Shown: piece by piece, positions 22,683-33,744 of the stretch
Numbering within the stretch: position 1 is the first letter of the stretch
Layout of the letters: the number at the start of each line of letters is the position of its first letter
NCBI RefSeq assembly: GCF_027942865.1
Contig: NC_134524.1
Span: 3,730,536-3,794,535 of the forward strand
Source of the DNA: Odontesthes bonariensis
Lineage: Eukaryota; Chordata; Actinopteri; Atheriniformes; Atherinopsidae
Length of the DNA: 64,000 nt
Direction: 5' to 3'
The notes under the pieces: generated by a model
What the model saw: the letters and a program-made list of their open reading frames with translations, nothing else
What the model was told of the DNA's origin: nothing
Database searches by the model: none
Translations under genes and position numbers: made by a program

Positions 22683-22913
22683 ACCAATCAATCGACCAAT
22701 CAAGCAATCAATTGACAAATCAACCAATCAATGATTTTCAGGTCTCTCTAACTGAACTCTCCTTGTTTTGTTGAATTTTCTTCATTTCCTTTCTCACCTG
22801 CTCTGACTACAGGAAGTAAACTGCCCGTCTCCACGGTGATGACCCCGCCCACCCAGGCTGAGCAGGGATTGGATGATGACTATGATGATGTCACCACAGA
22901 GCATCACTTCTGA
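22023..22913 (+). pseudogene. FCRL remnant: Ig2 tail, stalk/membrane exon and terminal exon (activating-type module)
   Basis: Homology begins abruptly at about 22023 with the last 45 bases of an Ig domain 2 exon (to 22067, donor intact). It continues through a stalk/membrane exon (22141-22353, 213 bases, phase 1) and the terminal exon (22813-22913, ending [13 protein letters not shown] and TGA). Both later exons are open, with intact splice sites, and the stalk is the longest seen, with five hexapeptide units. Without exons 1-3 it is no gene alone, but in phase it could serve as an alternative 3' end for the gene at 19922. Confidence 0.8.
22380..22735. repeat. CAAT/CGAC microsatellite in the intron between FCRL module exons
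   Basis: About 355 bases of CAAT units with CGAC, CAAA and CAAC variants. It is the longest of the three tracts found at this intron position in the cluster. Confidence 0.93.
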
Positions 22914-22949
22914 CCTGAGCTGAACGTCTCATCACTCTCTACCTGCTGT

Positions 22950-23752
22950 GACTTCTTTAACATCAGACATATTCTGACTTTACTTTTCAGAATAAGAGTC
23001 TGACTTTGCCTCATTTTATTCTAACTTTGTTTCTTCCTGGTGTTCCTTCTTTCATCTTGGACAAACGTTCATAATGTACCTGCTGTTTTCCTTCTGTTTG
23101 CACCTCCTCTCGTGTCTTTGCTTGTCCGACTTTCCCCTCTAACCAAACTTTAGGAATTAGGACTTAAACCTGGCTTCTTTAATTCAGCCCTCTGTTGGGG
23201 ACTTCACAAAGTCTTTCATTTGTGGGTGAACTGCACTTTTACTCTGAAATTCAGCTGCTTCCTGTGTAGGAACATATTAGTCTTTAATTCATTATTTAGT
23301 TTTATTATTTAGGTTTATTAGAAGTCATACTTCTGGACTCCATATCTCCAAACTTTGTAGTTACTTTGGGATTATGGTTTAAATCCACTGATTTTGTGTT
23401 TAGCTTCTTTCTTTTGCACTTCAAACCCTGCTTCCTCTTTTACTTTGAAGGAGCTCCGCCCTCGGTTTCACTTCCTTACCCGTTTTTTTGTTTTTGGTAA
23501 TGAACTCTCGCCCTGTTCCCCTCCCTCAGCACATATTCTGCCGGTCTTCTGTTGGTCCTTCTCAGATTATTACCTGTTCATGTTTCAAGCCTCCTGTGTT
23601 TCCCAGAGTTCTCTGTTTTGGTTTATTTTATTATTAAAAAGGCTTTTTAACGGTTTGCTTCATGTCTTCCATTGTCTGCACTGGGATGAACTCCTCCGTC
23701 ATACCCGGGTATGATACCTGGGGAACTATGTCTGCTCCTACTGACTTATTTA
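22950..23752. other. Intergenic stretch without recognised genes
   Basis: AT-rich sequence. The shared FCRL 3' flank ends near 22950. No exon or repeat family was identified. Confidence 0.5.
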
Positions 23753-23849
23753 TAGGGCTGGGCGAGTTAACTCGTTATTATCGCGTTAACTCACTTATTA
23801 TTCAACGTTGCTAAATATTTTATTGCACATTAACGCAGATTTTTCTTTA

Positions 23850-24040
23850 AAAAAACAGTATTATTATTTTTTGGGGCTTTTGTGCCTTTAATGGAAAGTT
23901 CAGAGAGACAGGAAGCAGGGGGCAGAGAGAGGGGGAACAACACGCAGCACAGGGACTCGAACCGGGGCCAGCTGCAGCGAGGACTATAGCCTCTGTACAT
24001 GCGGCGCCTGCTCAACCCACTAAGCCACGTACCTCCCCTG
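23850..24040 (-). mobile_element. tRNA-derived SINE inserted in the hAT element
   Basis: On the minus strand, from about 24040: GTGGCTTAGTGGGTTGAGCA resembles a tRNA A box and GGTTCGAGTCC is a clear B box 50 bases on, followed by a body ending near an A/T-rich tail. This is the architecture of a Pol III tRNA-derived SINE. The exact ends are approximate. Confidence 0.75.
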
Positions 24041-24159
24041 TTTTATTATTTATTTTATTATTCTGTAAAAGTCTGTTGCTCACAGGCTTTTATTTTGTAA
24101 AAGTCTGTTGCTGTCTGCTGCGGAACAGGAAAAGAAAGTAATCGGCGGATCCACCAAAC

Positions 24160-24465
24160 ATGGAGAAGGGTACGGAACTTTTACTCGGCCATTTTTATTT
24201 TAAGGTTCTTCCAGACGGCGGAGTCGACAGAACCAAAGTCATCTGTAAACACTGCCAAGTTGAATTGTCTTCTCAGCGTAGTAGTTCCAGTCTAAAATAT
24301 CACTTAAAGGCAAAACACACAACTGATAGCAGCAAGTCATTCAAGGAAACAGACAGTGGAGCGAGGCTTCTACATAAAAACTACAGAAAGATGCTGATGT
24401 TAAAAGTGTGTTTGCACAACAAATGTTATGGCACTTTCATTCATATGGCAGCACATTTAAAATAA
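24160..24465 (+). pseudogene. hAT transposase N-terminus, BED zinc finger
   Basis: A 101-aa ORF starting MEKGTELLLGHFYF with VICKHCQVELS and SLKYHLKAKH, giving the C-x2-C...H-x4-H spacing of a BED finger, the DNA-binding domain at the start of hAT transposases. The frame ends soon after, and the RNaseH-like catalytic region and dimerisation domain are absent. Confidence 0.7.
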
Positions 24466-25639
24466 AGCTAAATGCTGAAAGCTATACGCTACTTTTGGAT
24501 TCATTTTTGGATTTTGCATACAAAAACAGCCCTACTTATTTATGATCGTAAACATTATGAAAGTTTTTTAAAGTCTTTTGAATGTTACCAATAGGGAAAC
24601 TTAAGCTGAATTAGCCAGGACCATTGAAACCAAAGCCAGTTCATAACAAAGAATTGTCCTGATTTTACAAGATGCGAACCCAAGGAGCAGAATCAAACCA
24701 CAGAGGAGACAGAGGCCACATCCAGTGCTCAAGGGCCGCCGTCCTGCAGGTTTTAGATGTTTCCAGTTGTTTCAGATGTTTCCCTGCTTCAACACACTTG
24801 ATTCAGATCAAGGCCTCATTAGCAGGTTTGAACAAAAGTGAGCCGGTTCCTTCGTAACAAAGAGCAGTGAAGGATAAACTGTGGTCGGTTTTATTACACT
24901 GCAGCTGAAAAGTGTAAAAAAAAAAAAATGGAAATAAAAAAGATTTGAGCCGTTTTGAATTCAATTTTATTTTTCAAAGTGAACAAGATATTTTTCCAGT
25001 CATGAAAACAAGTCGTTACTCCTTCAGTGTGAACTCACAAAGCATGTCAGCACGTCTTCTACACATTAATATTGAAGGTTCAGGTTGTTTAAATTGGCAG
25101 AGACCAAATGTATCCCAGAGGGGGCGACGTAGAATCCTATCGGCTAAAAATAAACGTGAATACGGTCAAAAACTTATTCACGTAATGACACCCGGTTACG
25201 CTAATCGGAGGTCACTAAAATTCAGTGGCGGGCCGTGCATTCGGTACCTGGCGGGCCGTGCATTCGGTACCTGGGCCTTCAGTGAGGACTTACCCGACTT
25301 AATCCACCACTATGACATCACAAGTATAGAAACCATCAAAAGTATTGAGACAGGCTAGCTAGCATTGGGGTTGGCCGATGTCTCCTCGCGATCTTTAGCT
25401 TCGCTGGAAAAGTTTGCCTTGAAAATGGATTTTTAAGCGTTTCCGAGACCAAATCAATTTCCCCTCCTCCGTCAGCCACTGTGGGTGTAAAAAAAACTAT
25501 CTCAAATGTATTGTGTGCAGATCGCTGCAGACGTGTTTTGCTAGTCGAACTTGACGCTAATAGTTTTGCTCTGACCTTCCAATCAGAGGAAGGAAAAATG
25601 CTGATGTCATTGTGGGCCAGTTAGCTGGCCCTGTGAGGC

Positions 25640-25985
25640 GAATTTGAAATCTGATTTGTTAAAGAAACAGTCCCATTGCTAATAAAGTTTAAGTTGCATC
25701 GGCCGCAATACTGTTTCTGAAAGCCTCGGGCGGATTAGGTTGACCCTGGCAACACAAAGAGGCTGAAATCTGATTGGTTAAAGAAACAGTTACAAGTTAC
25801 ATCGGCCGCAATATTGTTTCTGAAAGCCTCGGGCAGATTAGGTTGACCCTGGCAACACAAAGAGGCTGATATCTGATTGGTTAAAGAAACAGTTACAAGT
25901 TACATCGGCCGCAATGCTGTTTCTGAAAGCCTCGGGCAGATTAGGTTGACCCTGGCAACACACAGAGGCTGAAATCTGATTGGAC
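25640..25985. repeat. About 103-bp tandem repeat, 3 copies
   Basis: Units contain CATCGGCCGCAATACTGTTT and GTTGACCCTGGCAACACA. The first unit is about 20 bases longer. The same repeat has 5 copies in unit II (33745-34290). Confidence 0.85.
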
Positions 25986-26484
25986 TAAAACCCAAACTGA
26001 CACATACACGTACTGGAAGCAGTGCAGCCAAGAGAAAACGCTACGAAATGTAGAGAATAGACTATTGGGAATAAATTAATACAATTTCATGGAACAAATA
26101 TTAGAATTTAGGTTGTAGATGTAGGTCAGCGATTCTGATTGGGTTTAGGCCGGCAGAGAAGGCCTTGCTGGCCCTGGGGACCCATCACTGCTAAACTTAA
26201 TGTTGCATCGGTGTGTAATTTTTGCCAAAACAATGTCGGACTCCGTAGTTTCCTCTGGACCCCTGCCAAATCTGACCAATTCAATTCAATTCAATTCAGT
26301 TCAGACCAGTGATGACCCGTTTAGCTGCATGTCCTCCTTCAACCGCTGGCTGTCCAGATGGTGTCCAGCAAACAACGTGGGCCACAGAGATAATTGCCAA
26401 TATTATTTTATCCCAGTTAGTGCTGAGTACAGACAAAGTCATTGTAGTGGGTGACTTTAATATTCATGCAGATGTTGAACATGA

Positions 26485-26810
26485 CTAAACCAGCTGTAAA
26501 CATCTGTGTTTCTGTCCAGTATCCAAAGTCTCTAAAGGTTCCATCAATTTCTCCAAGTTAAGTATCTGTCTCTTACAACTTTTCTTTGTCTCGTCTAATG
26601 TCCACTGAGACTTTAGCAGCTCTTCCTTCTCTCTTAATAATTCCACTGGTTTATCAAATGCTGTTTCTTTCTCAGCTATTTCCGTCTCCTTTGACCGAAG
26701 CTCCATCTTGTTTCTCTCTATCTCCGTCTCAACATCCCTAAGCTGTCCTCTGAGTCGACCCATCTGCTCCTCCAGTTCTGCTTTGACTTCCATCAGAACA
26801 GCCCTGTCAC
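26485..26810 (-). CDS. Coiled-coil cytoplasmic exon, unit I (no repeat insert)
   Basis: A phase-1 terminal exon, 326 bases with stop. It reads AVLMEVKAELEEQMGRL... with heptad spacing, and ends KSCKRQILNLEKL plus a short tail. It is homologous to 35016-35527 and 37494-37969 but lacks the PEER/PEDT region: DRA follows the acceptor directly. The matching membrane exon lies 4 kb upstream at 30783-30890 with two hAT elements between, so splicing may be impaired. Confidence 0.55.
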
Positions 26811-27219
26811 CTTTTGTGAAAAATAAAGACATGACATTAAACAACATAGAAAGACACAGTCAGCTGTCAGCAGTATTTTGGTATGAAAGCCATTTTGATG
26901 ATGCTCTGATAGTTTCATGCAAAATGAAGAATGAGCTCCCTAAAAAACAATATATACATAATATGTATATACATATATATGTAGCGTTACTTGATAAAAT
27001 ATAAGGATTTACAAGAAGTTCTCACTATCCAAATAAACCTTATTTAACCTCGTATGTAGGGCACCACCTTCAAAGAAGGAAAGAGACAGAATCTTACGAT
27101 TCTGTTATGTTAAAATGAGTATTTCAATCGTTAATCAGTCTCCTATCGCGCTACTTTGTGAATTCTCGTTTGGTTTGACAGACATTACGTAAAGAAAGCA
27201 TACAACACAGCCCGTTAAT

Positions 27220-27221
<2 letters not shown>

Positions 27222-27260
<39 letters not shown>
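27222..27260. repeat. AT dinucleotide microsatellite
   Basis: An uninterrupted alternating TA tract of about 38 bases inside the intron of unit I. Confidence 0.95.
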
Positions 27261-27263
<3 letters not shown>

Positions 27264-27588
27264 CTATTTATTAAAACAATATGACCAAAGACATGAGCCT
27301 TAAAACAAACAGGAGAAATGCTTTGAATAAAGGTGATTATATACAAAAAAAAAACACTTGGAGAGATACCGGATTTACTCTAAAAGTTTAGGTTTGTTTA
27401 CTATTTTCAGCTAAAGGCTGACATCTTGGAGTCATTTATCATTTTAACAGTGAAATACTCGAGACCCCCATTGTGACCGTCTGGGAGGTAAAAACGGGCC
27501 TTACTTCCCTGTAGTCCTGTTAGTCAGCTCAGAACACTTCAGGTGGTAGTCAGCGGGGTTAGCTGGCATTTAATGACAAAATCGTCTA

Positions 27589-28421
27589 TAGGGATGGGAA
27601 TTGATAAGATTTTTACGATTCCAATTCCATTTTCGATTCTGCTTAACGATTCGGTTCTTTATCGGTTCCCTTATCGATTCTCATTTGGAGAAAAAGGACA
27701 ACAAACCGGTCGATTGGCATCAACTTTGTTTATTTTAGAAGTAACACGAGTCATGACCTCACAAACCCAACAACGGTGAGGTCCACATTGGTCTATCCTG
27801 GCCTGGGTAATTTAACTCTTCCTGCTCTGGTGAAAGGAGAAGCTGGAGGTAGAGGTGAACTGGGGGTAGTACCACCAGCCTCTGGCTCTGAGCCAGTCAG
27901 GCTCTGTCTCTCATGATTTCATCTAAATGTAATGCCTGAGAAGGCATTCATTTAACCTTAACCGTTACTAACAGCAGCTTTTACAGTGAGGCAAATGGTG
28001 CTAACATGATAGGCAGTGTTTGTTAGTTAGTTACCTGCAGTGTTAGCCGAGGACATGCTAACGTTGCTAACGTTGCTAACGTTGCTGGGTTCAGATTCAC
28101 CAACGTTAATCATTCATTCATAGTTACTGCATGTTGGTAGTATTTCCTCCCTTTGGTGAAATATTCACTTTGCAAGTTGCCCTGTTGTCGTCTTTTTTAG
28201 GGATGTGTAACCAAACTTTCGAGCGTTTGTACCGCTTGGGCGCCATGTTTACTGTTGACTGCTGGCTGCGCTGGACTCGCCACGCAACGTTGCATGGTGA
28301 CGTCATTCGCGCCCACTGGAATCGATAAGGGAATCATTTGCAAAATCGCCAAACGATTCCAAGGAATTGAAACGCTGGGAACCGGTTCTCAACAAGAACC
28401 GGTTTTCGATTCCCATCCCTA
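27589..28421. mobile_element. hAT non-autonomous element
   Basis: It starts TAGGGATGGGAAT and ends ATTCCCATCCCTA, with further subterminal inverted similarity (GAACCGGTT and CGATTC motifs). Flanks are ATCGTCTA (27581-27588) and ATCGTCCA (28422-28429), matching at 7 of 8 bases. No coding capacity. Confidence 0.85.
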
Positions 28422-28641
28422 ATCGTCCAAGTGTCGGAGTTGGTTTTGTTGCTGACCAACTCTGATGAGGTGAACTTAAATTCACAAAATATTAGCAAAA
28501 GTTGACAAGCTTAATGTTGGCTTTCTTGGTAAGAAACTAACTATGTGATAAGTTTGCAGCAGTGGAGGTCAAGAACGTGCGACGTAAAAAGACGTGGATG
28601 ACGATGGACGAACAAAAACACAAAAACGTAAATGTTTCTAC

Positions 28642-29534
28642 TAGGGCTGTCGCGGTGAGGGAATTCCAACATAGCGGAGATCAAGCAGCGCATACCCCAG
28701 TTCTGCAACATTGTTGCCAGTGCCACATGGCAAATATCAATTGTTGCAGACCTGCGCACGTTTCGTTTAGTAATGACGGAGAAAAACGAAGCAGATCAGT
28801 GCAGCAGTTGAGCTCACGTGTCCGGGATACAGTTTTTTTAAACAGACTGCCCGCCGACCAACCAACCCAAGCTGAACTTTAACTGTTTCCGCGAAGTTGT
28901 TAGAGCTTATTTCTGGCACGGCACATTTTTTAAATGTTTGTTTTTAAATAGGCCTACAGACCAACAGCAAATGTGTACACCAAGCTGTGGTTCTGTGGAA
29001 GCTAGTTTATTGTTGATATTAGACGGTCGCATTTACAACGTTAAACATGGATAATAAGGGAAGATTCAAAGCCATAAAGTGTCCGGACTAGGCAGAGGAG
29101 TAAAGCCGAGATAAAGGTAGGCCACTGCATTTTATTTTAACTTCTATTGCTACGACACTGAGTAGGCATATTCTTGTAATATCAGCTGCTGGGGGAGAAT
29201 GAGACCACAACGAGTAGCATGTGTGCTTGCGTGTGTGCGTGTGCGGTGCCTATATGCAAAGATGACGACAGAAACGCGGCACCTAGCTGTGTTAATGTGT
29301 TTCTCCTGCCTTGCGGGGAATATACAATGCATCATTATTACTGTGCTGGCTTAAAAAAAGTATCAGTTCTGTCAGTCGCTTTGTATCTACTGTGCAGTCT
29401 TAAAAACTCTTTTAGTTTCTCGAGTTGTTCTGCGCGTGCAAGGGGGCGTGCGGTGGGCGGTGGCCTGGACACGCACCGCGGAGGTCCTCTCAGCACCGCG
29501 GTGATTGCATTTTGCGGTTATCGCGATAGCCCTA
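28642..29534. mobile_element. hAT non-autonomous element with perfect 8-bp target duplication
   Basis: It starts TAGGGCTGTCGCG and ends CGCGATAGCCCTA, flanked by GTTTCTAC on both sides (28634-28641 and 29535-29542). Short ORFs only; a stretch near 28700 may be a decayed transposase start. The following 29543-30040 is pyrimidine-rich and has no recognised gene. Confidence 0.87.
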
Positions 29535-30782
29535 GTTTCTACTACTTCATTCTGTTTCTTTCGTTGCTCGGATCTTCTTCCTCCTCATCTTTCTATCTGT
29601 CCTAGTCTTTCCATCTTCTTCTTGATTCTTTCATTATCTCCTTGTCTCTTCTGTCTGGTTCAGGGGTTTGACTCGCGGAGGCGGGGCATAACGTAGGCTT
29701 ACGCTACACTTTCAGCCAATGATGTGCCTGAAACTGTTGTGACGTCTTCCTGGGCGTGTTCGTAAGACGATCTGATTCTAATGGTATAGATTTTGGACAA
29801 AACAAAGAAACTCTATTTCTCCCTTCCTCCGTCTCATAAAACTTGATAATTCTGAAAACACCACAACATGTTAAGATGTGAGGAATAAAGATATAACATA
29901 GACTTATGATATAAAGACATCAAATAACACGTAACATGACAGACGATGATTATGAGTCTAAAAATTCAGATGAATATCTGTAAAGTTGACATATGAACAA
30001 CGCACCAAACAATGTTATTTTCCTGTGTTAACCATGGAATACAATAAGACACAGTGGGAGACATCGGTTAACAGTTGCATATAAATGTCCAGTTTATTGA
30101 CTTAATTTGGGTTTAACTATTCAACACTACAGATCGCCAGGGGGCAATGTGGTTCCATAGGCAGGTTAGTCATTTTTCAGAATACTGTTTTCTTCGTCAA
30201 TGTTCCAAATACGATCGGGAAAAGGGTCTTAAAATACAACTCGTTATTTCACTTAGAACTTGAAAGAACTTGTACAAAGATTAAAAAACACATTTAATAC
30301 ATTTTTAAGATTCGACTGAAAGTGAATCTGAGTAAAATAGTCTTCAGGATTCCATTTATGTGTCTGGTTTTCATCGGGCTGATGAGGGTAGATGTCACCT
30401 TTGATTTACTTTGTCCAGATAAGGTAGGGAATGGGTAAGTCTCCAAAAAGGGTTCTTTGTTTGTTCAGCTTAGTTAGCACTAAGTTGTTAATGCATCCCA
30501 CATACGTTTTATGGCACAGGTCTGTTATTGAGACACTCCCAAATACTTTCATGGAGCAAAGGTTGTTGTAAATTAGGCGATCTCAGTCCCTTCATTTGTG
30601 TAGAAATCTCACATCTGGTCCCTACACAGACATCCCCCACAGGAATGTTTGGGTCTTCCAAAGGCTTAAGTTTGTATTAATTCCACACTTGAGTTTGCTA
30701 CATATATGTGTGTGTGTGCATATGATATCATAAAGTGGCTCAAATACTCAAATTAAAGTAAAATCAAAGAGGCAGAACTTAC

Positions 30783-30890
30783 ATTTCCTCCGTTTACCAA
30801 TCATAAAGCCGGCTGTAAATGCACCAACCAAGGCCAAGATTATGCAGAGTATGGAAGAGAAGATCTGATCCATTACAGCTACTGTATCAC
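30783..30890 (-). CDS. Membrane-segment exon, unit I
   Basis: A 108-base phase-1 exon with GT/AG ends on the minus strand. It encodes a helix-like stretch with a Gly/Ala-rich membrane segment ending GKR, nearly the same as 36073-36180 and 38545-38652. See those entries for interpretation. Confidence 0.55.
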
Positions 30891-31059
30891 CTGGAGAGGA
30901 GGCAGAAACCAGCAGTGGGCAAGAAATGTAGACAGATTGAATCCCAATATGCTAACATACAACCACCATCAGGAACTCCGCCCAAAATCAGAAGAAAAGC
31001 AGGTAAACTCAACATTTCATCAACTGTCAAATGATCAGTTAGTATTGAAAGGTGACAGC

Positions 31060-32140
31060 TCCCCGTAGAATCGCCACCTTAATGTGGCGGAGGGGTGTGA
31101 GCATCCCCATGATCACGAGAGCTGTGTTGTCTGGGGCGTTATCTCCTGGGAGGGTCTCCCATGGCAAACTGTTCCCAGGGGAGGGATCATCTGACAACGA
31201 CAAGAACATTTAAAGGACCTTGATGGAGCCGCACCAGTGTAAAGGAACCATTTGGTCATGGAACAGCGGGCCCACACAGGGCTTCCCCTTCAACTCGATC
31301 CAGTTTGTGATGTTCATTTTCACAGGATCTGGAGGTGTAGTCGGGGAGAGGAGGGCGTCTGGTTTGGGGACCTCAGGGTAACATCTCTGCTTTTTGCAGA
31401 TGATGTGGTTCTGTTGACCTTCGGCTGCTCTGGAGCGGTTCAGTTGAGAGTGAAGCAGCCGGGATGAAAGTCAGCCCAGCTTTCAGGTTGCTGCTCCATC
31501 TTTGCTCCAACCCTCACCTGTGGTCACAGATCTGGGTAGAGACCCAAAGAAGGAGGTCGTGGATACAAGCGGCTGAAATGAGTTTCCTTCAGAGGGGGGC
31601 GGGACTCAGCCTTAAAGATAGGGGGAGGAGCTCCATCATCCAGGGGGAGGAGCTCCACCATCCGGGGGGAGGAGCTCCACCATCCAGGGGGAGGAGCTCC
31701 ACCATCCGGAGGGAGGAGCTCCACCATCCGAGGGGAGGAGCTCCACCATCCGAGGGGAGGAGCTCCACCATCCGGAGGGAGGAGCTCCACCATCCGGAGG
31801 GAGGAGCTCCACCATCCGAGGGGAGGAGCTCCACCATCCGAGGGGAGGAGCTCCACCATCCGGAGGGAGGAGCTCCACCATCCGGGGGGAGGGGCTCCAC
31901 CATCCGGAGGGAGGAGCTCCACCATCCGAGGGGAGGAGCTCCACCATCCGGAGGGAGGAGCTCCACCATCCGGGGGGAGGAGCTCCACCATCCGGAGGGA
32001 GGAGCTCCACCATCCGGGCGGAGGAGGGATTATACATCCCATCTGACCTGGGAACGCCTCAGAATCCTCCAGGAGGAGCTGGGGAGAGTGAACCTGTTAC
32101 CTCCATGACCCGATCTTGGACAAGTGGAGGACGATGGATG
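31060..32140 (+). mobile_element. RTE/Rex3-like LINE, internally deleted, carrying a minisatellite
   Basis: A 5' leader (GAATCGCCACCTTAATGTGG) runs to a fragment with GEEGVWFGDLRV and the RT catalytic motif FADDVVLL, then IQAAEMSFLQRGAGLSLKDR, a minisatellite, and the C-terminal part LTWERLRILQEELGRV. It is related to the LINE at 11060-12977 but has different deletions. It is inserted between the two membrane-type exons of unit I. Confidence 0.75.
31622..32020. repeat. 22-bp minisatellite inside LINE coding sequence
   Basis: About 18 units with the core GGAGCTCCACCATCCGGAGG. A 22-base unit cycles through all three frames, giving spurious long ORFs on both strands. It expanded from the LINE segment that codes RSS-I-REEL, since the flanks on both sides are still LINE. 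Confidence 0.92.
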
Positions 32141-32162
32141 GATGAAATGTGACAAGTAAACA

Positions 32163-32256
32163 GTTGTAGAAATTCAAGTCGTCAAGCCACCAACCAAGGC
32201 CATGATTTTATGGAGTATATAAGTGAAGATCTGAACTATCACAGCTGGAATAACAC
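32163..32256 (-). pseudogene. Second membrane-type exon, unit I, truncated
   Basis: Homologous to 36389-36502 from its acceptor side, but the frame runs into TGA after LVGG and the donor end is lost. Non-functional. Confidence 0.6.
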
Positions 32257-33744
32257 CTGGAGAGGAGGCAGGACCCAACAGGAAGTCAGAGCATAAACGT
32301 GCAACAGCCTGTTTCTTTGTTCTGCTGTCACTGAGACATTCATCTTTCTTTGAAATGTAGACAAATAAAATCTAAATGTGCTGAAACACTGAGAGCCACC
32401 ATCATGAACTCCCCCAAAATCAGAAGAAAAAGTGACTTTTCAAAGCTTACCTGAGACGAGTCGATCCAACCGGCTCACCTGAGAGTGCAATGAGCTTCAG
32501 GCCCACAGTCCTCCTGGAAACTTATCTGTACTTTCACCTTGGTTATCTGTAACTGAGAAGGTGTATTCACTTACTTTCCCCTCCTCTTTCAGCTCTGCTA
32601 AATATCTCTGTGCATCAGCAGCGTTGTGTGAGAAATCTGTTTGTGTTTGCATCACATCTGTCAGTGTTCAGGTGTTTCTGATTCTTTGAGTTTCTGCCTG
32701 ATGTTACCTTACATTAATCAGGCCAAGATCAGCTCAGTTTATGATTAATCAGGCCAAGATCAGCTCAGTTTATGATTAATCAGCTTGTATTTAGGTCAGT
32801 CTGTTCCCTGATAGCCTGCAGAGTGTCGACCTTTGTGTTCTGGAGCTTTATGGTCCTAAGGAACACTTTTATCGGGGCAATAGCTGCTCTGTTTGTTCTG
32901 AACTGCTTTGAACGGGTTGTTTCTGTCATGTTCAGCTTTAATGTTTGATGTTACATTTATGGAAAGTGCAACTTAAACCTGAATAAAGTGAGCCGGTTCC
33001 TTCGTAACAAAGAGCAGTGAAGGATAAACTGTGGTCGGTTTTATTACACTGCAGCTGAAAAGTGTAAAACAAAAAAAATGGCGTTTTGAATTCAATTTTA
33101 TTTTTCAAAGTGAACAAGATATTTTTCCAGTCATGAAAACAAGTCGTTACTCCTTCAGTGTGAACTCACAAAGCATGTCAGCACGTCTTCTACACATGAA
33201 TATTTAAGGTTCAGGTTGTTTAAATTGGCAGAGACCAAATGTATCCCAGAGGGGGCGACGTAGAATCCTATCGGCTAAAAATAAACGTGAATACGGTCAA
33301 AAACTTATTCACGTAATGACACCCGGTTACGCTAATCGGAGGTCACTAAAATTCAGTGGCGGGCCGTGCATTCGGTACCTGGGCCTTCAGTGGGGACTTA
33401 CCCGACTTAATCCACCACTATGACATCACAAGTATAGAAACCATCAAAAGTATTGAGACAGGCTAGCTAGCGTTGGGGTTGGCCGACGTCTCCTCGCGAT
33501 CTTTAGCTTCGCTGGACAAGTTTGCCTTGAAAATGGATTTTTAAGCATTTCCGAGACCAAATCAATTCCCCCTCCTCCGTCAGCCACTGTGGGTGTAAAA
33601 AAGACTTAAATGTATTGTGTGCAGATCGCCGCAGACGTGTTTTGCTAGTCGAACTTGGCGCTAATAGTTTTGCTCTGACCTTCCAATCAGAGGAAAGAAA
33701 AATGCTGATGTCATTGTGGGCCAGTTAGCTGGCCCTGTGAGGCG

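Larger units (their letters stand above)
23753..24534 (+). mobile_element. hAT element with perfect 8-bp target duplication
   Basis: It starts TAGGGCTG and ends CAGCCCTA, flanked on both sides by CTTATTTA (23745-23752 and 24535-24542). Inside are a BED zinc-finger ORF and a SINE. At 782 bases it lacks the catalytic domain and is non-autonomous. Confidence 0.88.
24837..32984. repeat. Tandem segmental duplication, unit I
   Basis: The first of three copies of one segment, beginning with GTGAGCCGGTTCCTTCGTAA. It contains in order a 1.6 kb non-coding block with 103-bp repeats, the coiled-coil exon, an intron, the membrane exon and an upstream block. It is stretched to 8.1 kb by two hAT elements and a LINE that carries a minisatellite. 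Compare 32985-37186 and 37187-39280. The adjoining 24543-24836 holds nothing recognised. Confidence 0.85.

Noticed and set aside
22261-22734. ORF with INQSINQ repeats
   Set aside because: CAAT microsatellite extending the frame of the FCRL membrane exon past its donor site.
23990-24040. A genuine tRNA gene on the minus strand
   Set aside because: The A and B boxes are there, but no tRNA cloverleaf closes and a SINE body follows; it is a tRNA-derived SINE.
31464-32108. Long ORFs on both strands rich in REELHHP or APPSGWW
   Set aside because: They come from the 22-bp repeat read in successive frames.
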